This document shows positions 13,534-21,603 of a stretch of DNA of 31,582 nucleotides, piece by piece (within the stretch, counting starts at the first letter, position 1; every line of letters begins with the position of its first letter). The DNA comes from a virus. The DNA lies in IMG/VR virus record IMGVR_UViG_3300018428_001881, positions 1 through 31,582 of that record. One strand, written 5' to 3'. Below the pieces are notes generated by a model. That model was given only the letters and a program-made list of their open reading frames with translations. It made no database searches and was not told where the DNA came from. The position numbers and the translations under genes are program-made.

Positions 13534-14229
13534 ATGAAAGATTTGAAAGACATCATAAATGAATCCTTTAAAAAGGAGTATGGCTATAAAGTTAAAATTG
13601 CCAGCGATTGTACTCCGGAGGATTTATCAAAATTAGAATCAGTATTGCAAAAGTATAACATTGTAAGTGCTACTCCTTGGAAAAGAACACCAATTACAGA
13701 AAACCCAATGGAGTTCCAAAGGCATAAAGGAGCAAGATTTACAAGTGAAGTTTGCAGTACAGATATTATTTTAAAGTATCCTATAAATGATAGAATACTA
13801 GAAGTTTACCTAGCAGTTAATCTTGGCATTGACCATGAAAGAGTTTTATGCTATGGTATTAAAGATCCAAGAAGAATTGAAAGCGAATTAGCCGCTGAAA
13901 GATTAGAGGCTGATGAAGATAGATTTGTAACTCAAGAAGATGCAGAATTAAACAAAGAAGAAATGGCCCATTATGAAAACGAAAATGTAGATGTCGATTT
14001 TAGTACTTCATTATATGGCGAAGGTTATAACTCCAAATTCTTAGCAGAACTTGAAAGAATTAAAGCAGAAAAAGGTGCAGACTATTTCCGTAACTACCCA
14101 AGCAAAGATGGTATTATGGGAGATGATGTTAAAGCATTATATGACACAATTACTGGTACAGCAGGCGGTGGTAAATCACCTGAACCTAAAGAAGTTGATG
14201 TTATTAGTCAAGCGGCAAGAAGACATTAA
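13534..14229 (+). CDS. Unknown protein of the packaging region, 231 aa
   Basis: The start at 13534 is chosen for its Shine-Dalgarno (AGGAG, 13521-13525); the in-frame ATG at 13501 lies within the late promoter. Features: MKDLKDIINESFKKEYGYKV at the N-terminus, a mixed alpha/beta region (EVCSTDIILKYPINDRILEV), an acidic helical stretch (about 120-165) and a Gly-rich hinge (TGTAGGGKSPEP) before the C-terminus. Family not recognised. The late promoter and position just before gp17 suggest a virion or packaging accessory. Its stop overlaps the next start (TAATG). Confidence 0.8.
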   Translation: MKDLKDIINESFKKEYGYKVKIASDCTPEDLSKLESVLQKYNIVSATPWKRTPITENPMEFQRHKGARFTSEVCSTDIILKYPINDRILEVYLAVNLGIDHERVLCYGIKDPRRIESELAAERLEADEDRFVTQEDAELNKEEMAHYENENVDVDFSTSLYGEGYNSKFLAELERIKAEKGADYFRNYPSKDGIMGDDVKALYDTITGTAGGGKSPEPKEVDVISQAARRH

Positions 14230-14621
14230 TGAACGATATAGATTTCAACAAAAAATTACTAGAAGCATGTGACTCATGTGCTTCTAGTGAATCTACTGAA
14301 TCACATACTTATTCTAAAAGTATAAGAGGTGATACAGGGTCAGTGACAGTATCTGCGAATGCAGAAAGCATAGACGAATTAAAAATGTTACTTGGCAAAG
14401 TAGGAATCACATTACCAAAAGATAAAGAAGAAGTTGGACACGACATGGATCACAGTCCATGTGATGACAGCGAAGAACCAATGAAAATTGTTAAAGTAGA
14501 TGTTGATGGAGAAGTTGAACCACAAATAAATCCTTATAATAGTGGTCAACCTGACAAACAAGTTTTAACAAACATTATCAGAGATAAACTTAAAGATTAT
14601 TTACGCAATAGTCAATCCTAA
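14229..14621 (+). CDS. Unknown acidic small protein, 130 aa
   Basis: Starts at the ATG overlapping the previous stop, so it is translationally coupled. The sequence is Ser/Asp/Glu-rich with a CDSCASS motif near residues 14-20, an amphipathic helix SIDELKMLLGKVGITLP (about 47-63), a His/Asp cluster (GHDMDHSPCDDSEE, about 69-82) that could bind metal, and a basic C-terminal helix (VLTNIIRDKLKDYLRNS). Family not recognised. Position directly before the large terminase gene suggests a late role in head or packaging. Confidence 0.75.
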   Translation: MNDIDFNKKLLEACDSCASSESTESHTYSKSIRGDTGSVTVSANAESIDELKMLLGKVGITLPKDKEEVGHDMDHSPCDDSEEPMKIVKVDVDGEVEPQINPYNSGQPDKQVLTNIIRDKLKDYLRNSQS

Positions 14622-14642
14622 GCAAAAATCCACATTTTAAAT

Positions 14643-14650
14643 ACTAAATA
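14643..14650 (+). promoter_or_regulatory. Late promoter box of the large terminase gene
   Basis: ACTAAATA, the CTAAATA variant of the late box, then 5 nt (ACTGT) and ATG at 14656, with no Shine-Dalgarno. Predicted leaderless; same 5-nt spacing as genes 13, 16 and the hydroxylase-like gene. Confidence 0.6.
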
Positions 14651-14655
14651 ACTGT

Positions 14656-16257
14656 ATGCCAAAAGGAACAGTTAATACAGAATTAGTTAAATCTGCATAT
14701 ACTAAAGTAAATTACGACCAAGACATGTTACGTGAGTTTCAGTTTTGTTGTGACCCTATAGACGGTCCTATGTATTTTATGAAAGAATATGTACGAATAC
14801 AGCATCCTACAAAAGGTGGAATTAGATTTAGTCCTTTTGATTACCAGGAAGATTTAGTTAAAAACTACAACGAAAACAGATACAGTATCAACATGCTGGG
14901 CAGACAGATGGGTAAAACCACTGTAGCCGCAGGTTATTTGTTATGGTTTGCTATGTTTAAACCAGACAGTACAATATTAGTTGCGGCTCATAAGGCGGCA
15001 GGTGCCCAAGAAATTATGCAACGTATAAGATATGCATATGAAACTATACCTAATCATATTAGAGCCGGTGTTACTGAATATAACAAAATGAGTATCACAT
15101 TCGATAATGGTAGTAGAATTGTTGCAAGTACAACTACAGAAAACACTGGTAGAGGTATGTCACTTACATTGGTTTACTTAGATGAGTTTGCTTTTGTACC
15201 TCCTCGTATTGCGGCTGAGTTTTGGACATCATTATCACCTACACTAGCAACTGGCGGTAAATGTATTGTAACATCAACACCAAACAGTGACGAAGATACC
15301 TTTGCAGGCATATGGAATCAGTCACAAAAGACTGTAGATGAATATGGTAATGAATTAGAAGTAGGCATTAATGGATTCAAAGGGTATCTTGCAAAATGGC
15401 ATCAACATCCTGATAGAGATGACAAGTGGGCAGAAGAAGAACGTGGTAGAATCGGCGAAGAACGTTTTAGAAGAGAACACGAATGTGAATTTATAATTTA
15501 CAATGAAACACTCATAGATTCTTTGTGTTTAGCAAATATGAAACACACTGATACTTTATATAGGACAGGAGAAACACGTTGGTATTCTAGACCTAAGAAA
15601 GGAAATATGTATGTTGTAACACTAGATCCTAGTGCAGGAACAGGCGGAGATAATTCTGCTATACAAGTAGTAGAACTACCTACAATGAAACAGGTTGCAG
15701 AATGGTGTCATAATAAAACTCCTGTTGAAGGGCAAATTAGAATTTTAAGAGAAATACTCAAAGAAATTCAACAGTATGAACCTAGAGAAATTTATTGGAC
15801 AGTAGAAAATAACACTATAGGTGAAGCGGCTCTTGTAGTAATTAGAGATACTGGAGAAGAAAATTTTGCAGGGCAAATGTTACACGACCCTGTTAAAAAA
15901 CAAGGAGTTCGAGGTCGTAAAGGATTTCATACAAGTGCTAAAACAAAAATGGACGGATGTATTGCACTTAAACGATACATAGAACAAAACAAATTAAAAG
16001 TTTACAGCAAGGCATTTTTAAGAGAATTAAAAGTGTTTGTTGCAAGAGGTAACAGTTTTGCCGCACAACCAGGTGACACTGACGATTTTGTTATGAGTAT
16101 GATTATTGCAGTTCGAATGATTAACTTTATTTCTACATTTGAAGACGATGTATTTGATGTAGTAAATCAAGATTTAAGAGCAGACGGCGAACAAGATTTA
16201 AGGAATACAGAACCGTTTGATGAATATGATGACCCAATGCCAATCGGTTTATTATGA
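14656..16257 (+). CDS. 17: Large terminase subunit gp17 (packaging motor ATPase and nuclease)
   Basis: 533 aa. The N-terminal ATPase has Walker A LGRQMGKTTV (81-90), the same R-Q-M-GKTT form as T4 gp17, and Walker B TLVYLDEFAF (171-180). The coupling motif is TSTPNS (206-211). The C-terminal RNase-H-like nuclease has the first catalytic Asp in YVVTLDPSAGTGGDNSAI (D324), the family's W-x-V-E-N-N motif (about 384-389) and a late Asp in QPGDTDDFVMS. It translocates DNA into the prohead and cuts the concatemer. It is slightly shorter than T4 gp17 (610 aa), missing mostly terminal sequence. The ATG of the next gene overlaps its stop (ATGA). Confidence 0.97.
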   Translation: MPKGTVNTELVKSAYTKVNYDQDMLREFQFCCDPIDGPMYFMKEYVRIQHPTKGGIRFSPFDYQEDLVKNYNENRYSINMLGRQMGKTTVAAGYLLWFAMFKPDSTILVAAHKAAGAQEIMQRIRYAYETIPNHIRAGVTEYNKMSITFDNGSRIVASTTTENTGRGMSLTLVYLDEFAFVPPRIAAEFWTSLSPTLATGGKCIVTSTPNSDEDTFAGIWNQSQKTVDEYGNELEVGINGFKGYLAKWHQHPDRDDKWAEEERGRIGEERFRREHECEFIIYNETLIDSLCLANMKHTDTLYRTGETRWYSRPKKGNMYVVTLDPSAGTGGDNSAIQVVELPTMKQVAEWCHNKTPVEGQIRILREILKEIQQYEPREIYWTVENNTIGEAALVVIRDTGEENFAGQMLHDPVKKQGVRGRKGFHTSAKTKMDGCIALKRYIEQNKLKVYSKAFLRELKVFVARGNSFAAQPGDTDDFVMSMIIAVRMINFISTFEDDVFDVVNQDLRADGEQDLRNTEPFDEYDDPMPIGLL

Positions 16258-16970
16258 TACACTCAGATGTGATTTGCTGTTTTGGGCCACCTAAAACAGG
16301 TACAACTTGGCTATATGATAATCTTGTTTTAGACAATAATTTTAATTCTTTTTATGATATTAAAGAAATTAATATTTGGAGTAAATGGAGCCCTTCTCAT
16401 TTACCGGAGGATGAATGGCGCCACAATCCACTACACAGTGAAGAAGAATATTTTACTGCTATAAAAAACAGCGATAAGCCTATATTAGATTTTACATTGT
16501 GTTACAAAGAAGCATTAATGGAACCTGACAATGTAAAAAGGTTTACCGACAAATTTAATGTTACATTTATTTGTATTTTAAGAGATCCTGTTGAAATATT
16601 AATATCTGCAATAAATTCTTTAAACATGTACGGATTAATTACAAACAGTAAAAAACCAGAACCTATGGAACAACTTTTAAATTTAAAATACAATAACGGT
16701 TTAAACCACTTTTTTGGATTAGCAAAATACAGCGAATGGTTACCTAGTTGGGATAATTACAATATTAAATATTTAGACTATGCTAGATTTAGTGATACAA
16801 AATACATAAACAAAACATTAGGCATAGATATTGAATACCCTGTAGCAACATCAAATGTTACTAAAAACAAAAAATTAAGGAAAGATAGAATGAACCCTGA
16901 TACATTAAAGGTGCTGGAAAATTTCTATAAAAAAGATTTAGACTACATAATGGCTTTAAAAGATAAATAG
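16254..16970 (+). CDS. PAPS-dependent sulfotransferase-like protein
   Basis: 238 aa. Residues 11-20 (GPPKTGTTWL) are the 5'-phosphosulfate-binding loop (PKTGTTW) of sulfotransferases, and ICILRDPVEILISAINS (106-122) is the 3'-phosphate-binding element with R110 and S118. The enzyme would move sulfate from PAPS to a hydroxyl or amine; a carbohydrate or lipid of the host surface, or a virion glycan, are candidates. No signal peptide or membrane segment, so it would act in the cytoplasm. Translationally coupled to gp17 by the ATGA overlap, so it is made late. The fold is short but within the range of bacterial sulfotransferases; it is not part of the T4 core. Confidence 0.85.
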   Translation: MIHSDVICCFGPPKTGTTWLYDNLVLDNNFNSFYDIKEINIWSKWSPSHLPEDEWRHNPLHSEEEYFTAIKNSDKPILDFTLCYKEALMEPDNVKRFTDKFNVTFICILRDPVEILISAINSLNMYGLITNSKKPEPMEQLLNLKYNNGLNHFFGLAKYSEWLPSWDNYNIKYLDYARFSDTKYINKTLGIDIEYPVATSNVTKNKKLRKDRMNPDTLKVLENFYKKDLDYIMALKDK

Positions 16971-16986
16971 TAGTAGGAGATAAATA
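16962..16986 (+). promoter_or_regulatory. Tandem late promoter boxes before the 422-aa gene
   Basis: GATAAATA at 16962-16969 overlaps the sulfotransferase stop; with T4 geometry +1 is 16975, the first base of the Shine-Dalgarno AGGAG. A second GATAAATA at 16979-16986 is only one base from the ATG and may be chance. Confidence 0.6.
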
Positions 16987-16987
16987 A

Positions 16988-18256
16988 ATGGCAATTAGTG
17001 TAAAAACAGTAGCAGACAAAGTTTATAATTTGCTTAAAGGCATGGGTTATAAAACTGATGTATTCAACAAAGAAGGTGAGTCTGTTGGCGATCCAGCAGA
17101 AGCAATAAGATTTTTTGTTGAAGATCCAAATTTATTAGTTACACTGAATGTACCTAGCGAAGAGATTAAATTTAGTGTTAGTGAGAACACTGATGAAACA
17201 GATACATTAAGAAATCAATTATCTAATCTTGCTAGGAGTCATTTAATGAGTTTAGATTTTAGAGTATTTGGAAAAAGTTTAAAACCAATAAGTGATAAAA
17301 TTAATGTAGAAAAAGAGAAAGAAATGGAATCAGTAAAAGAAGCAAGTTTAGGTTCATCATATGGATCTATTAAAACAAGTTATCAACCACTTGACTTTGT
17401 CAAGTTAGTTGTAAAACATACTAAGCCTGTAAACGAAGAAGTACGCGGTGCTAGAAGCAGAAATATTAGTAAGATTTTTATTCAGACTAATGAAGAACGT
17501 TTCTTGTTCCCAAGTAAAAATTTACAAGGTGCAAGAGCAATGGCAAGACACATTTATAATGGTGGTACTATGCATGACACAGTTGCAGAAAGTATTATTC
17601 AAATGTGTAACGACATGAAAACCCTTAGAGAGTTTGTTAACTATGTAAACAAAAAAGGCTTAGTAACTGAAGAAAATACTACATATATCTCACTAGCAAA
17701 AGAACATATTGATACAATTAAATCAACATTTAAGAAATTAGGTGGTGTAAAAACTTACAGTAAAGCAGTTGAAAGTTTAAGTGATTACGACAATATTGAA
17801 ATTGTAAACGAAGTTAATTTAGAGGATCACTTCACTGAAACACATTTTGATGATAAAGTAGGAAATGCACATCAAACACTTTCCAAACTTGTTAACAAGC
17901 AGTCAGCATTCGAAAGTTTCATAATGAAAACAATTGAAAGCGAAACATTTGAAGGTGCAAAAGGACTAATAGCAGAGCAACCAATGGAGTTTGCAAATCC
18001 TCATTCTAGATTAGGATACCAAGTAAGTCAATTAAGTTCTACATGTAAAGACCAAAGACTTGCAAATTATTTAGGTGGCATTGGTAATAAATTATCAGAC
18101 GGCGGCACATTAGATCCTATGGAATACAGAGCAGTTAAGGCAAGTTTATTGTCTGCACAACAACCACAAAATGTAAAAGTTGCAGAAGATTTAACAGAGT
18201 CAAAAACAAAAGAATACGAAAAATTTATAGACAGTTTTGTTATTTTTGATAAATAA
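16988..18256 (+). CDS. Unknown late protein, 422 aa
   Basis: Shine-Dalgarno AGGAGA ends 7 bases before the ATG. The N-terminal 90 residues look like a small alpha/beta domain (VKTVADKVYNLLKGMGYKTD, then an acidic strand region), then SSYGSIKTSYQPLDFVKLVV, and a long helical C-terminal half (about 150-420) with repeated MC/ML-type helices (TVAESIIQMCNDMKTLREFV). No catalytic motif, signal peptide or membrane segment seen; family not recognised. It is the last gene with a late box before the replication block, so a virion or internal head protein is plausible. Confidence 0.85.
   Translation: MAISVKTVADKVYNLLKGMGYKTDVFNKEGESVGDPAEAIRFFVEDPNLLVTLNVPSEEIKFSVSENTDETDTLRNQLSNLARSHLMSLDFRVFGKSLKPISDKINVEKEKEMESVKEASLGSSYGSIKTSYQPLDFVKLVVKHTKPVNEEVRGARSRNISKIFIQTNEERFLFPSKNLQGARAMARHIYNGGTMHDTVAESIIQMCNDMKTLREFVNYVNKKGLVTEENTTYISLAKEHIDTIKSTFKKLGGVKTYSKAVESLSDYDNIEIVNEVNLEDHFTETHFDDKVGNAHQTLSKLVNKQSAFESFIMKTIESETFEGAKGLIAEQPMEFANPHSRLGYQVSQLSSTCKDQRLANYLGGIGNKLSDGGTLDPMEYRAVKASLLSAQQPQNVKVAEDLTESKTKEYEKFIDSFVIFDK
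18248..18255 (+). promoter_or_regulatory. Possible late box overlapping the end of the 422-aa gene
   Basis: GATAAATA at the codons for Asp-Lys-stop, 130 bp before gene 32. It matches the box but may simply reflect the coding sequence. If active, gene 32 would be transcribed late as well as from the sigma70-type promoter. Confidence 0.3.
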
Positions 18257-18290
18257 TTTTTAACTACTTGTCAGCAGTAGTATAAAAAGG

Positions 18291-18319
18291 TTGACAACAT
18301 GGCACAAAGAAAGTAAACT
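18291..18319 (+). promoter_or_regulatory. Sigma70-type promoter of gene 32
   Basis: TTGACA (18291-18296), 17 bp, TAAACT (18314-18319). The -35 lies in the 13-mer TAAAAAGGTTGAC (18283-18295), which recurs exactly at 22383-22395. A 6-bp inverted repeat ACTACT/AGTAGT (18263-18268, 18276-18281) lies just upstream. The leader to ATG 18385 is about 60 nt; no clear pseudoknot like that of T4 gene 32 is evident. Confidence 0.7.
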
Positions 18320-18384
18320 AAGGCACATAGTAAAGACACTAACAGTTTTTACAAACATGGCACATACATATAAGGAGAAACATT

Positions 18385-19386
18385 ATGGCATCTTTGGCAG
18401 AAATCAGAGCAAAATTGGCGGCGATGGAAAACAAACCATCTTCCAACAATTCATCAAGCGGCGGCGACAACGCAATTTATCCCCACTGGAATATCGACGA
18501 AGGCACTTCAGCAACACTGAGGTTCTTGCCTGACGAAGATCCTAATAACACATTTTTCTGGGTTGAAAGACAAATGATTCGTTTGACTTTTCCAGGTGTT
18601 AAAGGCGGTGATATGAAACCTATAACTGTACAAGTACCTTGTGCAGAAATGTACGGCGATACTTGCCCAGTACTAACTGAGGTTCGTCCTTGGTTCAAAG
18701 ACGCAAGTCTAGAAGACATGGGTCGTAAGTATTGGAAAAAACGTTCTTACATTTTTCAAGGGTTTGTTACTGAGAATCCTCTCAGCGAAACAGCACCTGA
18801 AAATCCAATTCGTAGATTTGTGATTTCACCACAAATCTTTAACATTATAAAATCTGCATTAATGGATCCAGATATGGAAAACATTCCAACTGATTACGTT
18901 AATGGTACTGATTTTAGAGTGACTAAAACAACCAAAGGTCAATACGCAGACTACAGCACATCTAAATGGGCTCGTAAAGAAAGAGCATTAGATGAAACTG
19001 AACTTGCGGCAATTGATACGCATGGTTTATACAACTTATCAGACTTTTTACCAAAAAGACCTGGAGCAGAAGAAATTCAAGCAATCGCTGAAATGTTCCA
19101 AGCATCGGTTGATGGTGAACTGTATGATGTTGAGAGATGGGGTAACTTCTACAAGCCTTACGGCGTAGATGTACCACAAACTCAAGCAACAAGTAAACCT
19201 GCTCAAGCACCTGCACCAGCACCAGTAGTTGAGAAAGTAGCAGAGCCAACTGCCCCTCTTTCTGAAGCAGTTGAAACTCAAGCAACTGCACCGAGTACTG
19301 AACCTGCACCAGCAGTAGCAGAGCAACCAACCGGCGAGAAACCAAGTGCGGATGATATCTTAAACATGATCCGAAATAGAGGATAA
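18385..19386 (+). CDS. 32: Single-stranded DNA-binding protein gp32
   Basis: 333 aa (T4 gp32 is 301). The N-terminus MASLAEIRAKLAAMENK is the basic cooperative-binding arm; IYPHWNIDEGTSATLRFLPD (31-50) and YWKKRSYIFQGFV (about 115-127) belong to the conserved OB core. The C-terminus has a Pro/Ala/Glu-rich linker (about 268-315) and ends ADDILNMIRNRG, the likely protein-interaction tip. Where T4 gp32 binds zinc with one His and three Cys, only C86 and C94 are present and there is no CxxC, so this site appears lost. The protein coats ssDNA in replication, recombination and repair. Shine-Dalgarno AAGGAG at 18372-18377; uvsX follows after 9 bp, forming one operon. Confidence 0.95.
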   Translation: MASLAEIRAKLAAMENKPSSNNSSSGGDNAIYPHWNIDEGTSATLRFLPDEDPNNTFFWVERQMIRLTFPGVKGGDMKPITVQVPCAEMYGDTCPVLTEVRPWFKDASLEDMGRKYWKKRSYIFQGFVTENPLSETAPENPIRRFVISPQIFNIIKSALMDPDMENIPTDYVNGTDFRVTKTTKGQYADYSTSKWARKERALDETELAAIDTHGLYNLSDFLPKRPGAEEIQAIAEMFQASVDGELYDVERWGNFYKPYGVDVPQTQATSKPAQAPAPAPVVEKVAEPTAPLSEAVETQATAPSTEPAPAVAEQPTGEKPSADDILNMIRNRG

Positions 19387-19395
19387 GGAGATATC

Positions 19396-20505
19396 ATGCA
19401 GAAACCATTTGATTTAAACAAGTTCCGTACGGGTCTTACAAAGAGCATATCTGGAATAAGTGCAGGATTTCACGATCCGCAAGATTGGATATCAACTGGT
19501 AACTACACACTGAATTATCTTATTAGTGGGGACTTCAAAAAAGGAGTCCCTCTTGGTAAGGTGAGTGTATTTGCTGGTGAGTCTGGATCAGGTAAAAGTT
19601 TTATCTGTTCAGGTAACCTTGTGAGAAACGCACAGGAGCAAGGCTGTCAAGTTGTATTGTTTGACAGTGAAAATGCACTTGACGAAGAGTGGCTACAAGC
19701 ATTAGACGTTGATACAAGTCCTGAGAAACTTCTCAAAATTAGTGTATCAATGATTGATGATGTTGCTAAAACTATTAGTGATTTTGTAAAAGATTACAAA
19801 TCTAACTATGGTGATTTGCCATATGAAGAACAACCTAAAATGCTGTTTGTTATAGACAGTTTAGGTATGTTGTTAACACCCACAGATGTTGACCAATTCC
19901 AAAAAGGTGACATGAAAGGTGATATGGGTAGAAAGCCTAAGGCATTAACTGCCCTAGTTAGAAATACAGTTAATAGTTTAGCACCACACCCAATTGGCTT
20001 GATTGCAACAAACCATACTTATGCATCACAAGACATGTTTGACCCTGATGATAAAATATCAGGCGGACAAGGTTTTATCTATGCAAGTAGTATTGTTATT
20101 GCAATGAAGAAACTAAAACTTAAAGAAGACGCAGACGGTAACAAAGTGTCAACTGTACAAGGTATTCGTGCCGCATGTAAAGTTATGAAAACACGTTACA
20201 GTAAGCCTTTCGAAAGTGTACAAGTAAAAATTCCTTATGAGACTGGCATGGATCCATATAGTGGTATGGTAGAAATGTTAGAAGCAAAAGGCATTTTGGA
20301 AAAAGTTGGTAATAAATTATCATACACTTCTCCTATAACTGGTGAAGAAATAAAAGAGTTCAGAAAAGGATGGACTGGAGAACGTCTTGAAATAATTATG
20401 CAAGAGTTCGGACAAAATCCTAAAAAAGATTCTGATGGCGAAGAAGACATCGATATCCAAGAACTCGATAACATCAATGCAGAGGAGTTAATCGATGAAT
20501 CCTGA
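19396..20505 (+). CDS. uvsX: UvsX RecA-like recombinase
   Basis: 369 aa (T4 UvsX is about 390). Walker A is GESGSGKS at 61-68, after the typical VPLGKVSVFA strand; QVVLFDSENALDEEWLQAL (about 80-98) carries the conserved acidic turn, MLFVIDSLGML (about 149-159) is Walker B, and GLIATNHTY plus ISGGQGFIYASS (about 202-210 and 223-234) correspond to the DNA-binding loop region. The C-terminus is strongly acidic (DGEEDIDIQELDNINAEELI). It forms filaments on gp32-covered ssDNA with UvsY and drives strand exchange and recombination-dependent replication. The next gene starts inside its last codons (ATG 20495). Confidence 0.97.
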   Translation: MQKPFDLNKFRTGLTKSISGISAGFHDPQDWISTGNYTLNYLISGDFKKGVPLGKVSVFAGESGSGKSFICSGNLVRNAQEQGCQVVLFDSENALDEEWLQALDVDTSPEKLLKISVSMIDDVAKTISDFVKDYKSNYGDLPYEEQPKMLFVIDSLGMLLTPTDVDQFQKGDMKGDMGRKPKALTALVRNTVNSLAPHPIGLIATNHTYASQDMFDPDDKISGGQGFIYASSIVIAMKKLKLKEDADGNKVSTVQGIRAACKVMKTRYSKPFESVQVKIPYETGMDPYSGMVEMLEAKGILEKVGNKLSYTSPITGEEIKEFRKGWTGERLEIIMQEFGQNPKKDSDGEEDIDIQELDNINAEELIDES

Positions 20506-20725
20506 TATTCAATTTTTAGTAAGTGTTTGGGACACTATCAAACACTATGTCCCTAAAAAAGATCGCATAGACGCGGCAGAACATCTCGTAAGAGTTTTTG
20601 ACGAAGAGGCTGATCTCGGACACATCGAAGACGAAGTTCAAACATTTGATTCTGTTTTAAAAACAGCAGTCAAAGGTCATTTCGGATTAGATGATGAAGA
20701 TGAAAATGAGGACGAGTGGAATTAA
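20495..20725 (+). CDS. Small acidic protein between uvsX and uvsY, 76 aa
   Basis: Overlaps the uvsX end by 11 bp, so its translation is probably coupled. The first 60 residues form two to three predicted helices (IQFLVSVWDTIKHYVPKKDR, IDAAEHLVRVFDEE), and the C-terminus is a run of Asp/Glu (DDEDENEDEWN). Function unknown. The tight position between two recombination partners and the DNA-mimic-like acidic tail suggest an accessory to UvsX/UvsY/gp32. Confidence 0.8.
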   Translation: MNPDIQFLVSVWDTIKHYVPKKDRIDAAEHLVRVFDEEADLGHIEDEVQTFDSVLKTAVKGHFGLDDEDENEDEWN

Positions 20726-20728
20726 GAT

Positions 20729-21190
20729 ATGGCAGGTTGGTATAATTCAGTAGTTGAAGATCTCAGTAAAATAGTTGATTCAATTGACTATTATGAGAAA
20801 CAACTAGAAGAAGCCAAATACGAAGTCGGTATTAAGGGTAGCCTGGAAAAATCCAGTGCCGCCCTTCCTGGTATTACAGAACATCGATTTAATCAATTAC
20901 AAGAGATTGAAGCAATACTAGAACACTTAAATATAGAACTCCGCAAAGAACGTTCTAAGACATTCCGCAAATATTTAGAAGCATACAATAGACAACTTAG
21001 CAGTAGAGATGCTGAAAAGTTTGTAGACAGCGAAGATAGTGTTATAAATCTAACACACCTTTGTAACCAATATGCTCTTTTAAGAAACAAATACCTAGGT
21101 ATAATGAAAGGGCTTGATACCAAACAGTGGCAAATAGGTCACATCACAAGACTTAGAACTGCTGGTATGGAAGATATTGTGATACAGTGA
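20729..21190 (+). CDS. uvsY: UvsY recombination mediator
   Basis: 153 aa (T4 UvsY is 137). Long helices dominate: MAGWYNSVVEDLSKIVDSID, a central LPGITEHRFNQLQEIEAI (about 47-64), then LRKERSKTFRKYLEAYNRQL and YLGIMKGLDTKQWQIGHITR. The Lys/Arg-rich middle helices and LPGI-x-EHRF motif are typical of marine T4-like UvsY proteins. UvsY displaces gp32 and loads UvsX on ssDNA, which fits its place two genes after uvsX. Its stop overlaps the GTG start of the next gene (GTGA). Confidence 0.85.
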   Translation: MAGWYNSVVEDLSKIVDSIDYYEKQLEEAKYEVGIKGSLEKSSAALPGITEHRFNQLQEIEAILEHLNIELRKERSKTFRKYLEAYNRQLSSRDAEKFVDSEDSVINLTHLCNQYALLRNKYLGIMKGLDTKQWQIGHITRLRTAGMEDIVIQ

Positions 21191-21603
21191 TTAATATATT
21201 TTTTCAGGGAAGAATTAAAAACAAAGATAAAATTGTGCAAGCCGCAGAAGATATGCTGTATGAACTTTGTCCTGAATGCAATCACGATGTAGACATAAAC
21301 ATAGAATTATTAAAAGAAGTTGACCAACAAATGGCAGGATATTGTTGGGGAGATTTCGAACAAATAGAAATTGAATTAGCAAGAAATTCGCATGACCACG
21401 AATACACTGTATCTGAATTGCTAATTAACCTCACACATGAACTAGTTCATGCAAAACAACTAATAAATTTAGAAAGACATGACTGGCATAAACATATGGA
21501 CTATCGAGAACTTCCTTGGGAAGTTGAAGCATATAAGTTAGAAGAGTCATTATGTACCAAATATTTTGGTAAACTTTCGGTTGACAGCGAACCTACATTT
21601 TAG
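21187..21603 (+). CDS. Zinc-metallopeptidase-like protein (HExxH), 138 aa
   Basis: GTG start at 21187 overlaps the uvsY stop (GTGA). Residues 84-88 are HELVH, within NLTHELVHAKQ, and PWEVEAYKLEES (111-122) supplies a downstream Glu (E112 or E114) as third ligand, the layout of gluzincin- and SprT-like minimal peptidases. No signal peptide, so it would act in the cytoplasm. The substrate is unknown; its placement in the recombination operon allows a role in processing DNA-bound proteins, in the way SprT/Spartan proteins do, but this is inference. The promoter of the next gene lies inside its 3' end. Confidence 0.7.
   Translation: MINIFFQGRIKNKDKIVQAAEDMLYELCPECNHDVDINIELLKEVDQQMAGYCWGDFEQIEIELARNSHDHEYTVSELLINLTHELVHAKQLINLERHDWHKHMDYRELPWEVEAYKLEESLCTKYFGKLSVDSEPTF

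Noticed and set aside
18291-18533. An 80-codon frame overlapping the gene 32 start, and a 5-codon frame at 18299-18316
   Set aside because: The first overlaps gp32 in another frame and its first ATG (18358) lacks a proper ribosome site. The short frame may be chance; no evidence of a leader peptide function.
18962-19345. Minus-strand open frames opposite the gp32 C-terminal linker
   Set aside because: They mirror the low-complexity Pro/Ala/Glu repeat codons of gp32 and have no start signals.
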